A DNA stretch of 64,000 nucleotides from Pseudomonas putida. GTDB taxonomy: Bacteria; Pseudomonadota; Gammaproteobacteria; Pseudomonadales; Pseudomonadaceae. Shown here piece after piece: positions 8,535-19,074 of the stretch (the first letter of the stretch is position 1; each line of letters opens with the position of its first letter). Below the pieces are notes generated by a model. It was not told the DNA's origin, searched no databases, and worked only from the letters and a program-made list of their open reading frames with translations. Where the stretch lies: positions 3,968,001 through 4,032,000 of the forward strand of contig NZ_CP026115.2 of NCBI RefSeq assembly GCF_009883635.2, given 5' to 3'. Position numbers and translations under genes: made by a program.

Positions 8535-9146
8535 ATGAGCGAATCCACCGAACGCGACGAACGCCACCTGGCGCGCATGCAGCGCAAGAAGGCGGTCATC
8601 GACGAGCGCATTGCCAACTCCCCTAATGAATGCGGCCTGCTGCTGGTGCTCACCGGCAACGGCAAGGGCAAGAGCAGCTCGGCTTTCGGCATGCTTGCCC
8701 GCGCCTTGGGCCATGGCATGCAGTGCGGCGTGGTGCAGTTCATCAAGGGCCGCAACAGCACTGGCGAAGAGCTGTTCTTCCGCCGCTTCCCCGAGCAGGT
8801 GCGCTATCACGTGATGGGCGAGGGCTTCACCTGGGAGACCCAGGACCGCCAACGCGACATCGCCGCCGCTGAAGCCGCCTGGGCGGTCTCGCGCCAGCTG
8901 CTGCAAGACCCGAGTGTGCAATTCGTGGTGCTCGATGAGCTGAACATCGCCCTCAAGCACGGCTACCTCGACCTCGACCAGGTGCTGAGTGACATCCAGG
9001 CACGGCCACCGATGCAGCACGTGATCGTCACCGGCCGCGCAGCCAAGCCGGAAATGATCGAGCTGGCCGACACCGTCACCGAGATGGGCATGCTCAAGCA
9101 CGCCTTCCAGGCCGGTATCCGCGCGCAGAAGGGCGTCGAACTGTGA
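8535..9146 (+). CDS. cobO: cob(I)yrinic acid a,c-diamide adenosyltransferase CobO
   Basis: The 203-residue ATP:corrinoid adenosyltransferase adds the 5'-deoxyadenosyl group to reduced corrinoids. The P-loop GNGKGKSS lies near residue 43 and the second nucleotide motif VVLDELN near 135, as in CobO/BtuR/CobA. The start is ATG 8535 after GGAGAA; an upstream in-frame extension would run into the riboswitch and is rejected. It is the first gene of the riboswitch-controlled operon and overlaps cobB by four bases (GTGA). Confidence 0.93.
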   Translation: MSESTERDERHLARMQRKKAVIDERIANSPNECGLLLVLTGNGKGKSSSAFGMLARALGHGMQCGVVQFIKGRNSTGEELFFRRFPEQVRYHVMGEGFTWETQDRQRDIAAAEAAWAVSRQLLQDPSVQFVVLDELNIALKHGYLDLDQVLSDIQARPPMQHVIVTGRAAKPEMIELADTVTEMGMLKHAFQAGIRAQKGVEL

Positions 9147-10438
9147 GTGAAACGCGCAGCTGCCCGGCGGTGCTGATCGCAGCACCCGCCTCCGGCCAGG
9201 GCAAGACCACCGTGACTGCGGCCCTGGCGCGCTTGCACCGCAACCTTGGGCGTAACGTCCGGGTGTTCAAGTGCGGCCCTGATTTCCTCGACCCGATGAT
9301 CCTGGAGCGTGCCAGTGGCGCGCCGGTGTACCAGCTCGATCTGTGGATGATCGGTGCCGAAGAAAGCCGTCGACTGCTGTGGCAAGCCGCCGAAGAAGCC
9401 GACCTGATTCTGATCGAAGGGGTGATGGGCCTGTTCGATGGCACCCCGTCGAGCGCCGACCTGGCCCGCCACTTCGGTGTGCCGGTGCTGGCGGTGATCG
9501 ATGGCACGGCCATGGCCCAGACCTTCGGCGCCCTGGCCCTGGGCCTGGCGCGTTATCAGGCCGACCTGCCGTTCGCCGGTGTGCTGGCCAACCGGGTTGG
9601 CAGCCTGCGCCACGCGCAATTGCTCGAAGGCAGCCTGACCGAGGGCCTGCGCTGGTATGGCGGCCTGTCGCGCGAGCGCGGCATCGAGCTGCCCAGCCGC
9701 CACCTGGGGCTGGTCCAGGCCAGCGAACTGAACGACCTGGATGCCCGCCTCGATGCCGCTGCCGAAGCCCTCGGCGCCAGCTGCGACGCTGCCTTGCCGC
9801 CGCCAGTGGCGTTTGCCGCGCCTGAACCACAGCCATGTGCTGCGTCGCTGAGCGGTGTGCGCATCGGCGTGGCGCGTGACGAAGCGTTTGCCTTCACTTA
9901 CGGCGCGAACCTCGATCTGCTGCGCGACCTGGGCGCACAGCTGTCGTTTTTCTCCCCTCTGCACGATCATGAACTGCCGGCAGTGGATAGCCTGTATCTA
10001 CCGGGTGGTTATCCGGAACTGCATCACCACGTGCTGGCTGCCAATACACCGATGTGCGAAGCGATCCGTACCCATCACGCCCAGGGCAAGCCGTTGCTGG
10101 CCGAATGCGGCGGCATGCTCTATCTGCTCGATGCACTGACCGATGTCGCAGGCGAGCGTGCCGAACTGCTTGGTCTGTTGCCCGGCGAGGCAACCATGCA
10201 GAAGCGCCTGGCGGCCCTGGCCTTGCAGGCCGTGGAACTGCCGGAAGGCACCCTGCGCGGGCATACCTATCACCACTCGCTGACGACCACCGAACTGGAG
10301 CCGATCGCCCGGGGCCTGAGCCCCAATGGCGGGCGCGGCAACGAAGCGGTGTATCGACTGGGCCGGCTGACCGCCTCCTACGTGCACTTCTACTTCCCGT
10401 CCAACCCTGATGCGGCGGCGGCGCTGTTGCGGCCATGA
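9143..10438 (+). CDS. cobB: cobyrinate a,c-diamide synthase
   Basis: A 431-residue glutamine-dependent amidotransferase that amidates the a and c side chains of cobyrinate. The N-terminal dethiobiotin-synthetase-like domain has the P-loop PASGQGKTT (about residue 13) and the C-terminal class I glutaminase domain has the nucleophile Cys in LAECGGMLYL (about 325). It starts at GTG 9143 inside the cobO stop and ends in ATGA overlapping bluB, so translation is coupled on both sides. Length fits CobB/CbiA. Confidence 0.93.
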   Translation: MSETRSCPAVLIAAPASGQGKTTVTAALARLHRNLGRNVRVFKCGPDFLDPMILERASGAPVYQLDLWMIGAEESRRLLWQAAEEADLILIEGVMGLFDGTPSSADLARHFGVPVLAVIDGTAMAQTFGALALGLARYQADLPFAGVLANRVGSLRHAQLLEGSLTEGLRWYGGLSRERGIELPSRHLGLVQASELNDLDARLDAAAEALGASCDAALPPPVAFAAPEPQPCAASLSGVRIGVARDEAFAFTYGANLDLLRDLGAQLSFFSPLHDHELPAVDSLYLPGGYPELHHHVLAANTPMCEAIRTHHAQGKPLLAECGGMLYLLDALTDVAGERAELLGLLPGEATMQKRLAALALQAVELPEGTLRGHTYHHSLTTTELEPIARGLSPNGGRGNEAVYRLGRLTASYVHFYFPSNPDAAAALLRP

Positions 10439-11085
10439 GTGATCACGCCTATAGCGCCGCCGAGCGCGCCGCGATCTACCGTGCCATCGGTGAGCGCCGA
10501 GACATGCGCCACTTTGCCGGTGGCTCGGTCGCGCCGGAGGTGCTCGGGCGCCTGCTGGCTGCCGCGCACCAGGCGCCCAGTGTCGGCCTGATGCAGCCTT
10601 GGCGCTTCATCCGCATCACTCAACGCGAGCTGCGCGGGCACATTCAGGGCCTGGTCGAAGAGGAGCGGGTGCGTACCGCCAAAGCCCTGGGCGAACGCTC
10701 CGATGACTTCATGAAGCTCAAGGTCGAGGGCATCAGCGACTGCGCCGAAGTGCTGATAGCGGCGTTGATGGACAACCGCGAGCCGCACATCTTCGGCCGC
10801 CGCACCCTGCCGGAAATGGACTTGGCCTCCTTGGCCTGCGCCATCCAGAACCTGTGGCTGGCCGCCCGTGCCGAGGGCCTGGGGTTGGGCTGGGTCTCGC
10901 TGTTCGACCCAAAGGCCCTGGCCGCGCTGCTGGGCATGCCCGCTGGGGCCAAGCCGGTGGCGGTGTTGTGCCTGGGGCCGGTCACCGAATTCTACACACA
11001 GCCGATGCTGGTACAGGAAAACTGGGCTGAGGAACGCCCCTTGAGTGAAATGCTGTTCGAGAACCAATGGGGAGAGCGCCCATGA
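10435..11085 (+). CDS. bluB: 5,6-dimethylbenzimidazole synthase BluB
   Basis: A 216-residue flavin-destructase of the nitroreductase fold that cleaves reduced FMN with oxygen to make dimethylbenzimidazole, the lower ligand of B12. The RRDMRHF segment near residue 20 and the HQAPSVG loop near 42 are typical. Its place between cobB and cbiB shows the operon can supply its own lower ligand and needs oxygen for it. Four-base overlaps (ATGA) link it to both neighbours. Confidence 0.92.
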   Translation: MSDHAYSAAERAAIYRAIGERRDMRHFAGGSVAPEVLGRLLAAAHQAPSVGLMQPWRFIRITQRELRGHIQGLVEEERVRTAKALGERSDDFMKLKVEGISDCAEVLIAALMDNREPHIFGRRTLPEMDLASLACAIQNLWLAARAEGLGLGWVSLFDPKALAALLGMPAGAKPVAVLCLGPVTEFYTQPMLVQENWAEERPLSEMLFENQWGERP

Positions 11086-11990
11086 GCGTCGCTTTGCTGA
11101 CCGTGGCCGGTGTGGCCCTGGATGCGCTGCTGGGTGAGCCTCGGCGTCGGCATCCACTGGTGGGCTTCGGCAACCTGGCATCGAGCCTGGAGCGCCGTTT
11201 GAATGCCGGTGGTCGCGGCTGGCGCAGCCATGGCGTGAGCGCCTGGTTCCTGGCCGTGGTACCGCTGACCCTGGTGGCGCTGATCCTGTCCTGGCTGCCC
11301 TACGTCGGCTGGCTGGTGGACGTGCTGGCGCTGTATTGCGCCCTCGGCTTGCGCAGCCTTGGCGAGCATGTGCTGCCGGTGGCCAATGCCTTGCGCCAAG
11401 GTGACCTGGAAGAGGCGCGGCGCCGTGTCGGTTATCTGGTCAGCCGGGAAACCCGCGAACTGGACGAGCCTGCCGTGGCTCGCGCAGCCACTGAATCGGT
11501 GCTGGAGAACGGCAGTGATGCGGTGTTCGCCGCGCTGTTCTGGTTCGTCGTCGCTGGTGCGCCGGGTGTGGTGCTGTACCGCCTGAGCAATACCCTGGAT
11601 GCGATGTGGGGTTACCGCAACGAACGCTTCGAGCGCTTCGGCTGGTGCGCCGCGCGCATTGACGATGGGCTGAACTACATTCCCGCAAGGCTCGTGGCGC
11701 TGACCTACGCGCTGCTGGGCAAGACGCGCCTGGCCCTGGCCTGCTGGCGCAAGCAGGCGCCGCTGTGGGACAGCCCCAACGCCGGGCCGGTCATGGCCTC
11801 GGGTGCCGGTGCGCTGGGTGTCGAACTGGGCGGCTCGGCGGTGTACCACGGCGAACTGCACGAGCGCCCGCGCCTGGGTGAAGGGCCGATGGCCGATGCC
11901 GATGCCATCGAGCGCGGCTGGAGCCTGGTGCAGCGAGGCGTCTGGTTGTGGGTACTGCTGATCTGCGTGGGAGCCTATCTGAATGCTTGA
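11082..11990 (+). CDS. cbiB: adenosylcobinamide-phosphate synthase CbiB (CobD in Pseudomonas naming)
   Basis: A 302-residue membrane protein that joins the aminopropanol-phosphate arm to adenosylcobyric acid. The [17 protein letters not shown] segment near residue 12 is the family signature and hydrophobic helices follow. The ATG at 11082 overlaps the bluB stop and has GGGGAGAG upstream; a frame start 15 bases earlier is less likely. It overlaps the next gene by eight bases. Confidence 0.92.
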   Translation: MSVALLTVAGVALDALLGEPRRRHPLVGFGNLASSLERRLNAGGRGWRSHGVSAWFLAVVPLTLVALILSWLPYVGWLVDVLALYCALGLRSLGEHVLPVANALRQGDLEEARRRVGYLVSRETRELDEPAVARAATESVLENGSDAVFAALFWFVVAGAPGVVLYRLSNTLDAMWGYRNERFERFGWCAARIDDGLNYIPARLVALTYALLGKTRLALACWRKQAPLWDSPNAGPVMASGAGALGVELGGSAVYHGELHERPRLGEGPMADADAIERGWSLVQRGVWLWVLLICVGAYLNA

Positions 11991-12975
11991 ACACGGTGGC
12001 CGCCTGCTGCGGGCAGTGCGGCAATACGCAATCGCCCGCGAAGACTGGCTGGACCTGTCCAGCGGCATTGCCCCTTGGCCTTTCCCGATTCCCCCCATTG
12101 CGCTGGACGCCTGGGCACGCCTGCCGGAAGCCGACGACGGTCTCGAAGACGCTGCGCGACACTATTACGGCGTACGGCAAGTATTGCCGGTGGCAGGCTC
12201 CCAGGCGGCCATCCAGGCCTTGCCCCTGTTGCGCCCGCTGGGGCGCGTGGGTGTGCTGACGCCGTGCTACGCCGAGCACCCGCATGCCTGGCAGCGGGCG
12301 GGGCATCAGCTGATCGAGCTGGATGAAAGCCAGGTCGAGGCGCAGCTCGATCAGCTCGACGTGCTGGTGCTGGTCAATCCGAACAACCCGACCGGGCGGC
12401 TGGTGCCGCGTGAACGGCTGCTGGCCTGGCATGCGCGTCTCTCAGAGCGCGGTGGCTGGTTGCTGGTGGACGAAGCGTTCATGGATAACTCCCCGGAACA
12501 CAGCGTGGCTGATTGCGCCGAGCGCCCGGGCCTGATCGTGCTGCGTTCGTTTGGCAAGTTCTTTGGTTTGGCCGGTGTGCGCCTGGGCTGCGTAGTGGCC
12601 GAGCTGCCGCTGTTGCAGCGGCTTGCAGAGCTGCTCGGGCCTTGGACCGTCAGTGGCCCGACCCGGGTGCTGGCGCAAGCCTGCTTCGCCGACCACGCGG
12701 CGCATCAGGCCCAGATCGAACGCTGCGCCCTGGCCAGCCAGCGCCTGGCAGCGCTGCTGCAAGGCTGCGGCTTGGCGCCCAGCGGCGGCTGCGACCTGTT
12801 CCAGTACGTGCGCAGCGAGCGTGCAGCCCACTTGCATGACTTTCTCGCCCGCCGTGGCATCCTCGTGCGCCTGTTCGAGCAGCCGGCCGCCGTGCGCCTT
12901 GGCCTGCCGGCCACTGCTGCAGACGAGCAGCGCCTGGCCCAGGCCTTGGCCGATTATCAGAAGGAAACGGCATGA
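11983..12975 (+). CDS. cobD: threonine-phosphate decarboxylase (CobD-type; called CobC in Pseudomonas)
   Basis: A 330-residue PLP enzyme of aminotransferase fold I that makes (R)-1-amino-2-propanol phosphate for the nucleotide loop. Visible are [14 protein letters not shown] (about 128-141) and the PLP-lysine motif [15 protein letters not shown] (about 188-202). Homologous histidinol-phosphate aminotransferase is the alternative, but the position inside the cob operon settles the role. It overlaps cbiB by 8 bases and cobQ by 4. Confidence 0.9.
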   Translation: MLEHGGRLLRAVRQYAIAREDWLDLSSGIAPWPFPIPPIALDAWARLPEADDGLEDAARHYYGVRQVLPVAGSQAAIQALPLLRPLGRVGVLTPCYAEHPHAWQRAGHQLIELDESQVEAQLDQLDVLVLVNPNNPTGRLVPRERLLAWHARLSERGGWLLVDEAFMDNSPEHSVADCAERPGLIVLRSFGKFFGLAGVRLGCVVAELPLLQRLAELLGPWTVSGPTRVLAQACFADHAAHQAQIERCALASQRLAALLQGCGLAPSGGCDLFQYVRSERAAHLHDFLARRGILVRLFEQPAAVRLGLPATAADEQRLAQALADYQKETA

Positions 12976-14426
12976 CCACCCTCATGGTGCAAGGCACCAC
13001 CTCCGATGCGGGCAAGAGCACGCTGGTTACCGCCCTGTGCCGCTGGCTGTTGCGCCAGGGCGTCGGCGTGGTGCCGTTCAAGCCGCAGAACATGGCGCTC
13101 AACAGCGCGGTGACCGCCGATGGTGGCGAAATCGGCCGTGCCCAGGCGGTGCAGGCCCAGGCCTGCCGGTTGGCGCCGCACACCGACATGAACCCGGTGC
13201 TGCTCAAGCCCAACAGCGACACGGGCGCCCAGGTGATCATCCACGGTCGTGCGGTCACCAGCATGAACGCGGTGGCCTATCACGACTACAAGGCCATCGC
13301 CATGCAGGCGGTGCTGGCCTCGCACCAGCGCCTCAGTGCGGCCTACCCGGTGGTGATGGTCGAAGGGGCGGGGTCGCCGGCCGAGATCAACCTGCGCGCC
13401 GGTGATATCGCCAACATGGGCTTTGCCGAGGCGGTAGATTGCCCGGTGATCCTGGTGGCCGACATCAACCGTGGCGGGGTGTTCGCTCACCTGGTCGGCA
13501 CCCTCGAACTGCTGTCGCCGAGCGAGCAGGCGCGGGTCAAGGGCTTCGTCATCAACCGCTTCCGCGGCGATATCGCGCTGCTGCAGCCGGGCCTGGACTG
13601 GCTGGAGCAACGCACCGGCAAACCGGTGCTGGGCGTGCTGCCCTATGTCACCGACCTGCACCTGGAAGCCGAGGATGGCATCGACATCCGTCAGGGTACC
13701 AAGCAGGACCGTGTGCTCAAGGTGATCGTCCCGGTGTTGCCGCGCATCAGCAACCACACTGATTTCGACCCGCTGCGCCTGCACCCGCAGGTCGATCTGC
13801 AGTTCATCGGCCCGGGCCAGCCGATTCCGGCCGCCGACCTGATCATCCTGCCCGGCTCGAAGAGCGTGCGTGGCGACCTGGCGCAACTGCGCGAGCGCGG
13901 TTGGGACAAGGCCATCGAGCGGCACCTGCGCTATGGCGGCAAACTGATCGGAATCTGTGGCGGCCTGCAGATGCTCGGCCGTGAAGTCCACGACCCGCTT
14001 GGCCTCGAGGGCGCCCCCGGTTCCAGCCCTGGACTTGGCCTGTTCGATTACGAGACGGTGCTCGAAGCCGACAAGCAACTGCGCAACGTTGCCGGGACCC
14101 TGAACCTGCAAGCCGCACCGGTCGCCGGCTATGAAATCCATGCTGGCGTCACCGCAGGGCCTGCCTTGGAGCAGCCCGCCGTGCAGCTCGCCGATGGCCG
14201 TTGTGACGGTGCGGTCAGTGCCGATGGCCAGATCCTCGCCACCTACCTGCATGGCCTGTTCGAGGGCAGCCAGTCGTGTGCCGCGCTGCTGCGCTGGGCG
14301 GGGCTGGAAAATGTGCAGTCCATCGATTACGAAGCCCTGCGCGAACGTGACATCGAGCGCCTGGCCGACCTGGTGGAAACGCACCTGGATACCGCGCACC
14401 TGCGCACGCTGTGTGGAGTCGCCTGA
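12972..14426 (+). CDS. cobQ: cobyric acid synthase CobQ
   Basis: A 484-residue amidotransferase that amidates side chains b, d, e and g of adenosylcobyrinate a,c-diamide. It has the P-loop-like [11 protein letters not shown] at residues 5-15 and a C-terminal triad glutaminase domain with Cys in [11 protein letters not shown] near 330. Length matches CobQ/CbiP. It starts in an ATGA overlap with the decarboxylase and is followed one base later by cobU. Confidence 0.94.
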   Translation: MTTLMVQGTTSDAGKSTLVTALCRWLLRQGVGVVPFKPQNMALNSAVTADGGEIGRAQAVQAQACRLAPHTDMNPVLLKPNSDTGAQVIIHGRAVTSMNAVAYHDYKAIAMQAVLASHQRLSAAYPVVMVEGAGSPAEINLRAGDIANMGFAEAVDCPVILVADINRGGVFAHLVGTLELLSPSEQARVKGFVINRFRGDIALLQPGLDWLEQRTGKPVLGVLPYVTDLHLEAEDGIDIRQGTKQDRVLKVIVPVLPRISNHTDFDPLRLHPQVDLQFIGPGQPIPAADLIILPGSKSVRGDLAQLRERGWDKAIERHLRYGGKLIGICGGLQMLGREVHDPLGLEGAPGSSPGLGLFDYETVLEADKQLRNVAGTLNLQAAPVAGYEIHAGVTAGPALEQPAVQLADGRCDGAVSADGQILATYLHGLFEGSQSCAALLRWAGLENVQSIDYEALRERDIERLADLVETHLDTAHLRTLCGVA

Positions 14427-14427
14427 C

Positions 14428-14949
14428 ATGCGCAACCTGATCCTCGGCGGCGCCCGCTCGGGCAAGAGCCGCCTGGCCGAGCAACTGGCCAGCGACAGCG
14501 GCCTGCCCGTCACCTATATCGCCACCAGCGAGCCGCTCGATGGCGAAATGAACGAGCGCGTACGCTTGCACCGTCAGCGTCGGCCTGAACACTGGGGGCT
14601 GATCGAAGAGCCCTTGGCCCTGGCCGCCGTGCTGCGTGCAGAAGCCGCCGAAGGCCGTTGCCTGCTGGTGGACTGCCTGACCTTGTGGCTGACCAACCTG
14701 CTGATGCTTGAAGATCCCCAGCGGCTGGCCGCAGAGCGCGATGCGCTGCTCGACTGCCTGGAGCACTTGCCTGGCACCCTGATTCTGGTCAGCAACGAAA
14801 CCGGCCTGGGCGTGGTGCCCTTGGGCGAGCTGACCCGCCGTTATGTCGACCTGGCCGGCTGGCTGCACCAGGCCGTTGCCGAACGCTGCCAGCGCGTGGT
14901 GCTGACCGTGGCCGGCCTACCTCTCATGCTCAAAGGACCCGCTCTATGA
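14428..14949 (+). CDS. cobU: bifunctional adenosylcobinamide kinase / guanylyltransferase CobU (CobP)
   Basis: A 173-residue enzyme that phosphorylates adenosylcobinamide and transfers GMP to it. The P-loop [15 protein letters not shown] lies at residues 6-20, [11 protein letters not shown] near 85 and the [11 protein letters not shown] motif near 118. The start at ATG 14428 follows the cobQ stop by one base; a longer upstream frame inside cobQ is rejected. It overlaps cobT by four bases. Confidence 0.93.
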   Translation: MRNLILGGARSGKSRLAEQLASDSGLPVTYIATSEPLDGEMNERVRLHRQRRPEHWGLIEEPLALAAVLRAEAAEGRCLLVDCLTLWLTNLLMLEDPQRLAAERDALLDCLEHLPGTLILVSNETGLGVVPLGELTRRYVDLAGWLHQAVAERCQRVVLTVAGLPLMLKGPAL

Positions 14950-16001
14950 ACCAAGCCTGGTGGCGTGATGCCTGCCAACCCCTCGACAACGCCGCCATGG
15001 ACCAGGCCCGCGCCCGTCAGCAGCAGCTGACCAAACCTGCCGGCTCGCTCGGCCAGCTGGAAGGCCTGGCCGTGCAGCTGGCTGGCCTGCAAGGCCGCGA
15101 GCGGCCGTCCCTGGATCAGGTCGCCATCACTATTTTCGCAGGCGACCACGGTGTGGTCGAAGAGGGCATTTCGGCCTACCCGCAGGCAGTCACCGGGCAG
15201 ATGCTGCGCAACTTCGTCGGCGGTGGCGCGGCGATCAGCGTGCTCGCGCGCCAGCTGCAGGCCAACCTTGAAGTGGTCGACCTGGGCACCATCGACCCTG
15301 AGCTGGAACTGCCAGGGGTGTTGCACCTTCGCCTCGGCGCCGGCACCGCAAATTTCGCCCGCCAGCCGGCCATGACCGATGCCCAGCTGCAGGCTGCCCT
15401 GCAGGCCGGTCGCGACAGTGCCCTGCGTGCAGCGGCCAGTGGCGCGCAGTTGTTCATCGGTGGCGAGATGGGCATCGGCAACACCTCTGCCGCCGCCGCC
15501 CTGGCCAGCACCTTGCTGGCTTGCCCTGCCCGTGAGCTGAGCGGGCCCGGTACCGGCCTGGACAGCGCAGGCGTTCGCCACAAGGCCGAAGTGATCGAAC
15601 GCGCCCTGGTGCTGCACGGCCTGCGCGCCGATGAGCCGCTGCAGGCGCTGGCCTGTGTCGGTGGCTACGAGATCGCTGCGCTGACCGGTGCCTACCTGGC
15701 CTGCGCCCAGCAAGGTATCGCCGTGCTGGTGGATGGCTTCATCTGCAGCGTCGCGGCATTACTGGCGGTGCGCCTCAATCCGCAGAGCCGTGACTGGCTG
15801 CTGTTCGCTCACCAAGGCGCCGAGCCTGGGCACAAGACCCTGCTCGCGGCACTGGAAGCCCAGCCATTGCTGGCGTTGGGCCTACGCCTGGGCGAGGGCA
15901 GTGGCGCCGCCCTGGCGGTGCCGCTGATACGCCTGGCCTGCGCCCTGCATGGGCAGATGGCGACCTTCGCCGAAGCGGCGGTGGCGGACCGCCCGGCATG
16001 A
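14946..16001 (+). CDS. cobT: nicotinate-nucleotide--dimethylbenzimidazole phosphoribosyltransferase CobT
   Basis: A 351-residue enzyme that activates dimethylbenzimidazole to alpha-ribazole phosphate. The [11 protein letters not shown] motif near residue 30, the [11 protein letters not shown] motif near 64, [10 protein letters not shown] near 174 and the catalytic Glu region LGEGSGAAL near 317 are all present. It pairs functionally with bluB (ligand supply) and with the phosphatase and cobS downstream. ATGA overlaps join it to both neighbours. Confidence 0.94.
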   Translation: MNQAWWRDACQPLDNAAMDQARARQQQLTKPAGSLGQLEGLAVQLAGLQGRERPSLDQVAITIFAGDHGVVEEGISAYPQAVTGQMLRNFVGGGAAISVLARQLQANLEVVDLGTIDPELELPGVLHLRLGAGTANFARQPAMTDAQLQAALQAGRDSALRAAASGAQLFIGGEMGIGNTSAAAALASTLLACPARELSGPGTGLDSAGVRHKAEVIERALVLHGLRADEPLQALACVGGYEIAALTGAYLACAQQGIAVLVDGFICSVAALLAVRLNPQSRDWLLFAHQGAEPGHKTLLAALEAQPLLALGLRLGEGSGAALAVPLIRLACALHGQMATFAEAAVADRPA

Positions 16002-16555
16002 TCCTCGACCTGCTGCGCCACGGTGAAACGGAGCAGGGCGGCGGCCTGCGTGGCAGCCTGAACGATGCCTTGACCGACAAGGGCTGGGGCCAGATGCGTG
16101 ACGCGCTGGCAGGTGCTGGCCCCTGGGATGTGCTGGTCAGTTCGCCGTTGCAGCGCTGTGCGCGTTTTGCCGAGCAGCTGGGCATGCCGGTTCAGCTGGA
16201 GGCCGATCTGCAGGAACTGCATTTTGGTGAGTGGGAAGGGCGCAGTGCCTTGCAGATCATGCAAACCCATGCTGACGAGCTTGGGCGTTTCTGGGCCGAT
16301 CCATACAGCTACACGCCGCCTGCAGGGGAGCCTGTCGCTGCCTTTGCCGAGCGTGTGCTCTCTGCCGTCGGGCGCCTGCGCCAGCAGCACGCTGGCAAGC
16401 GCGTGCTACTGGTCACCCATGGCGGTGTCATGCGCCTGCTACTGGCGCGTGCCCGTGGGCTGCCCAGGGAGCAGTTGCTGCAGGTCGAGGTTGGCCATGG
16501 CGCCCTGATGCGCCTGGCGGTGGATGAGAGTGGCGCGATGCACGAGGTGCTTTGA
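15998..16555 (+). CDS. alpha-ribazole phosphatase (histidine phosphatase family)
   Basis: A 185-residue phosphoglycerate-mutase-like enzyme with the RHGETEQ catalytic motif at about residue 7 and a second catalytic His in THGGVMRLL near 142. In this operon it should remove the phosphate from alpha-ribazole-5'-phosphate (or from the cobalamin phosphate). The family is broad, so the assignment depends on context; the enterobacterial counterpart is called CobC. It overlaps cobT by 4 bases and ends one base before cobS. Confidence 0.85.
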   Translation: MILDLLRHGETEQGGGLRGSLNDALTDKGWGQMRDALAGAGPWDVLVSSPLQRCARFAEQLGMPVQLEADLQELHFGEWEGRSALQIMQTHADELGRFWADPYSYTPPAGEPVAAFAERVLSAVGRLRQQHAGKRVLLVTHGGVMRLLLARARGLPREQLLQVEVGHGALMRLAVDESGAMHEVL

Positions 16556-16556
16556 C

Positions 16557-17285
16557 ATGCTGCCGTTCTGGATTGCCCTGCAGTTCCTTAGCAGCCTGCC
16601 GGTGCGTTTGCCGGGGATGCCCGAGCCACGTGAAATGGGCCGCTCGTTGTTGTGCTACCCACTGGTAGGGCTGTTGTTTGGCCTGTTGCTGTGGCTGGCC
16701 AGCCACCTGCTGCAAGGTACGGCGGCGCCGTTGCACGCGGCCCTGTTGCTGACGCTGTGGGTGTTGCTCAGTGGCGCTTTGCATCTGGATGGCCTGGCCG
16801 ACAGTGCCGATGCCTGGCTAGGTGGCTTCGGTGACCGCGAGCGCACGCTGGAGATCATGAAAGATCCACGCAGCGGGCCGATAGCCGTGGTCACCCTGGT
16901 GCTGGTATTGCTGTTGAAGTTCTGTGCCCTGTGGGTGCTGGTGGAGCAGGGGGCGGGCATGGCCTTGCTGCTGGCGCCGGTGGTGGGGCGGGCGGCGATG
17001 CTCGGGTTGTTTCTCGGCACGCCTTACGTGCGTCGCGGGGGACTGGGGCAGGCGCTGGCCGAGCACTTGCCGCGGCGTACGGCCGTGTGGGTTCTGCTGG
17101 CCAGTTTGCTGTTGTGTCTGTTGGCGGGTGGCGCGCGCGCGATCTTGCCGATGCTGGCGGCGATCGTGGTTTTCATCGGGTTACGCCGGTTGATGTGTAA
17201 GCGTCTGGGTGGGACCACGGGTGATACCGCAGGCGCCACGCTTGAGATTCTCGAACTGACTGTGCTGTTGGGCTTGGCGATTTAG
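16557..17285 (+). CDS. cobS: adenosylcobinamide-GDP ribazoletransferase CobS (CobV)
   Basis: A 242-residue integral membrane enzyme that joins adenosylcobinamide-GDP to alpha-ribazole, the last step of cobalamin assembly. The family motif LDGLADSADAWLGG near residue 78 and the IMKDPRSGP segment near 100 are visible. The start at ATG 16557 is one base after the phosphatase stop. It is the last gene of the operon; I see no obvious terminator in the 146 bases that follow. Confidence 0.92.
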   Translation: MLPFWIALQFLSSLPVRLPGMPEPREMGRSLLCYPLVGLLFGLLLWLASHLLQGTAAPLHAALLLTLWVLLSGALHLDGLADSADAWLGGFGDRERTLEIMKDPRSGPIAVVTLVLVLLLKFCALWVLVEQGAGMALLLAPVVGRAAMLGLFLGTPYVRRGGLGQALAEHLPRRTAVWVLLASLLLCLLAGGARAILPMLAAIVVFIGLRRLMCKRLGGTTGDTAGATLEILELTVLLGLAI

Positions 17286-17431
17286 GAACAGTCCTACAGT
17301 GCTTGGCGAAAATCCTTTCGGATGAAACTGGCTGCAGAATTGCGGAAAAATGCTGAAAAAATTCAGGAAATGACGCCTTTTCTGCAGCTGTCTATGCTCG
17401 CGGTTTTTCTTCCACCGCGAAGGCATGGACA

Positions 17432-18610
17432 ATGCGACGACTCCTGCTGGCCTTGTTGTTGGTTACTGTCAGCGGCTCCGTTACTGCAGCCGACCTGATC
17501 GACTTCTGGAACACCCCGCGCCACGGCGGCAACAGCTTCAATCGCTTGCCGCCGGACCAGGGCTACTTCGATGCATTGAGTGCATATGGCGCGAGCTGGG
17601 TACGGCTGTCCTACGACAAGTGGAAGCCGGCGCAGCGTGACTTCCTGTTGGGCGATGCGGACCGGTATGAACAGTTGCCTGCTGCCGATCTCAAACAACT
17701 GCGCGATGCTCTCGATCGCGCACACAGGGCAGGGCTCAAGGTGGTCATTGCGCCGCTATCGCTACCTGGCATGCGCTGGTCGCAAAACAACCAGGGGCAG
17801 TTCGATGACCGTCTTTGGCAAGGTGACGGATACGCTCGGCAAGCGGCCCGCTTCTGGCGAGACCTGGCCCAGGAGCTGAAAGATCATCCTGCCATCGCCG
17901 CCTACAACCTGGTCAACGAACCTGCCCCCGAAAAACTTGGCGGCCTGGCCGAACATGCTGCGGCTGAACACATGCGGCAATGGTACGCCCAGGTGCAGGG
18001 TGGGGCGCGTGACCTGCCTGCGCTGTACGCGCAATTGATCGCAGCAATACGCGAGGTGGATGCCAAGACGCCGATCATGGTCGACGCGGGCTGGTTCGCC
18101 AGCGCCGACGCCTTCGGTTACTGGCAAGCGCCCTTGCAGGATGATCGCGTGCTCTACAGCGTGCACATGTATGAACCCTATGCGGCCACCAGTGCGCCGA
18201 ACCTGCTGCGCAAGCCCCCCATCGATTACCCCGGCCCGGCGCCGTTTGGGGGTGAAAACCAGCAGTGGGATGCCGAACGGGTTCGTCAGTATCTGAACCT
18301 GCCATTGGCCTGGATGGAGCGCATGAAGCTGCCGCCTTCCCGGCTGGTCGTGGGGGAGTTCGGGTGCATGCGCCGACTGCCCGGTTGCAGCGAATATCTG
18401 GAAGACGTCCTCTCGGTCATGGACCGGCATCGGTTGCACTGGGCGTTCTACAGCTTCCGTGAAGACAGCTGGGATGGCATGGACTACGAACTGGGATCGG
18501 CCAAGGTGCCTTGGCGGTATTGGCAAGCCATAGAGCAAGGGGCTCCAGACCCGTTGGTACGCAAGGCCACAGCGGAATTCGAGCCGATTCGGCGACGTCT
18601 GGCAGACTGA
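17432..18610 (+). CDS. secreted glycoside hydrolase family 5 protein
   Basis: A 392-residue protein with a signal peptide (MRRLLLALLLVTVSGSVTAA). The (beta/alpha)8 GH5 domain shows the acid/base Glu163 in NLVNEPAPE and the nucleophile Glu309 in VVGEFGC, with SVHMYEPY upstream of it. It should act in the periplasm or outside on a beta-linked glucan or mannan; substrate cannot be read from sequence. Two Cys in GCMRRLPGC could form a disulfide. It stands alone between the cob operon and a marR gene with its own GAAGG ribosome site. Confidence 0.85.
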   Translation: MRRLLLALLLVTVSGSVTAADLIDFWNTPRHGGNSFNRLPPDQGYFDALSAYGASWVRLSYDKWKPAQRDFLLGDADRYEQLPAADLKQLRDALDRAHRAGLKVVIAPLSLPGMRWSQNNQGQFDDRLWQGDGYARQAARFWRDLAQELKDHPAIAAYNLVNEPAPEKLGGLAEHAAAEHMRQWYAQVQGGARDLPALYAQLIAAIREVDAKTPIMVDAGWFASADAFGYWQAPLQDDRVLYSVHMYEPYAATSAPNLLRKPPIDYPGPAPFGGENQQWDAERVRQYLNLPLAWMERMKLPPSRLVVGEFGCMRRLPGCSEYLEDVLSVMDRHRLHWAFYSFREDSWDGMDYELGSAKVPWRYWQAIEQGAPDPLVRKATAEFEPIRRRLAD

Positions 18611-18633
18611 AACTTCTTGCAACAGCCTGGGTG

Positions 18634-18647
18634 CGGGTATATACACG
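18634..18647 (+). promoter_or_regulatory. MarR operator O1 (near-palindrome)
   Basis: CGGGTATATACACG differs by one base from the perfect palindrome found upstream of the neighbouring MFS gene. It lies 5 bases before the marR-type start codon, where binding would block transcription or translation initiation and give autoregulation. Confidence 0.6.
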
Positions 18648-18652
18648 TATTC

Positions 18653-19057
18653 ATGTTGACCAGTGAATGCATCTGCACCCACCTGCGTCGCGCCGCCCGT
18701 GGGGTGAGCCGGCATTACGACGAGGCCCTTGCCGGCTTCGGCATCAATGTCGCCCAGTTTTCCCTGTTGCGCCACCTGCAACGGCTCGACCGCCCCAGTA
18801 TTACCACGCTCGCCGAGGCCATGGGCCTGGAGCGCAGTACCTTGGGCCGTAACTTGCGCGTGCTGGAGGCCGAAGGCCTGGTCGCCCTCGCCGATGGCGA
18901 TGACCAGCGCAACCGTGTGGTGTTGCTGACCGAGGCGGGTGCGGCACGCTTGCAAGAGGCTCATCCAGCCTGGGAGCAGGCGCAATTGATGCTGGTCGAG
19001 CAATTGGGCGAAGGGCAGCGTGACGAGCTTGTGCGCTTGCTGGAGCGGCTTGCCTGA
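18653..19057 (+). CDS. MarR family transcriptional regulator
   Basis: A 134-residue winged-helix regulator. The DNA-binding region includes SITTLAEAMGLERSTLGRNLRVLEAEG and the wing DGDDQRNRVVLLTEAG. Start is ATG 18653. It is 63 bases upstream of an MFS transporter in the same direction, and both genes carry the same palindrome in front of them, so it most likely represses itself and the transporter until a ligand binds. The Cys pair in TSECICTH near the N-terminus might sense oxidation, as in OhrR-type proteins, but that is speculative. Confidence 0.85.
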   Translation: MLTSECICTHLRRAARGVSRHYDEALAGFGINVAQFSLLRHLQRLDRPSITTLAEAMGLERSTLGRNLRVLEAEGLVALADGDDQRNRVVLLTEAGAARLQEAHPAWEQAQLMLVEQLGEGQRDELVRLLERLA

Positions 19058-19074
19058 ATTATTACGACTAGAAG

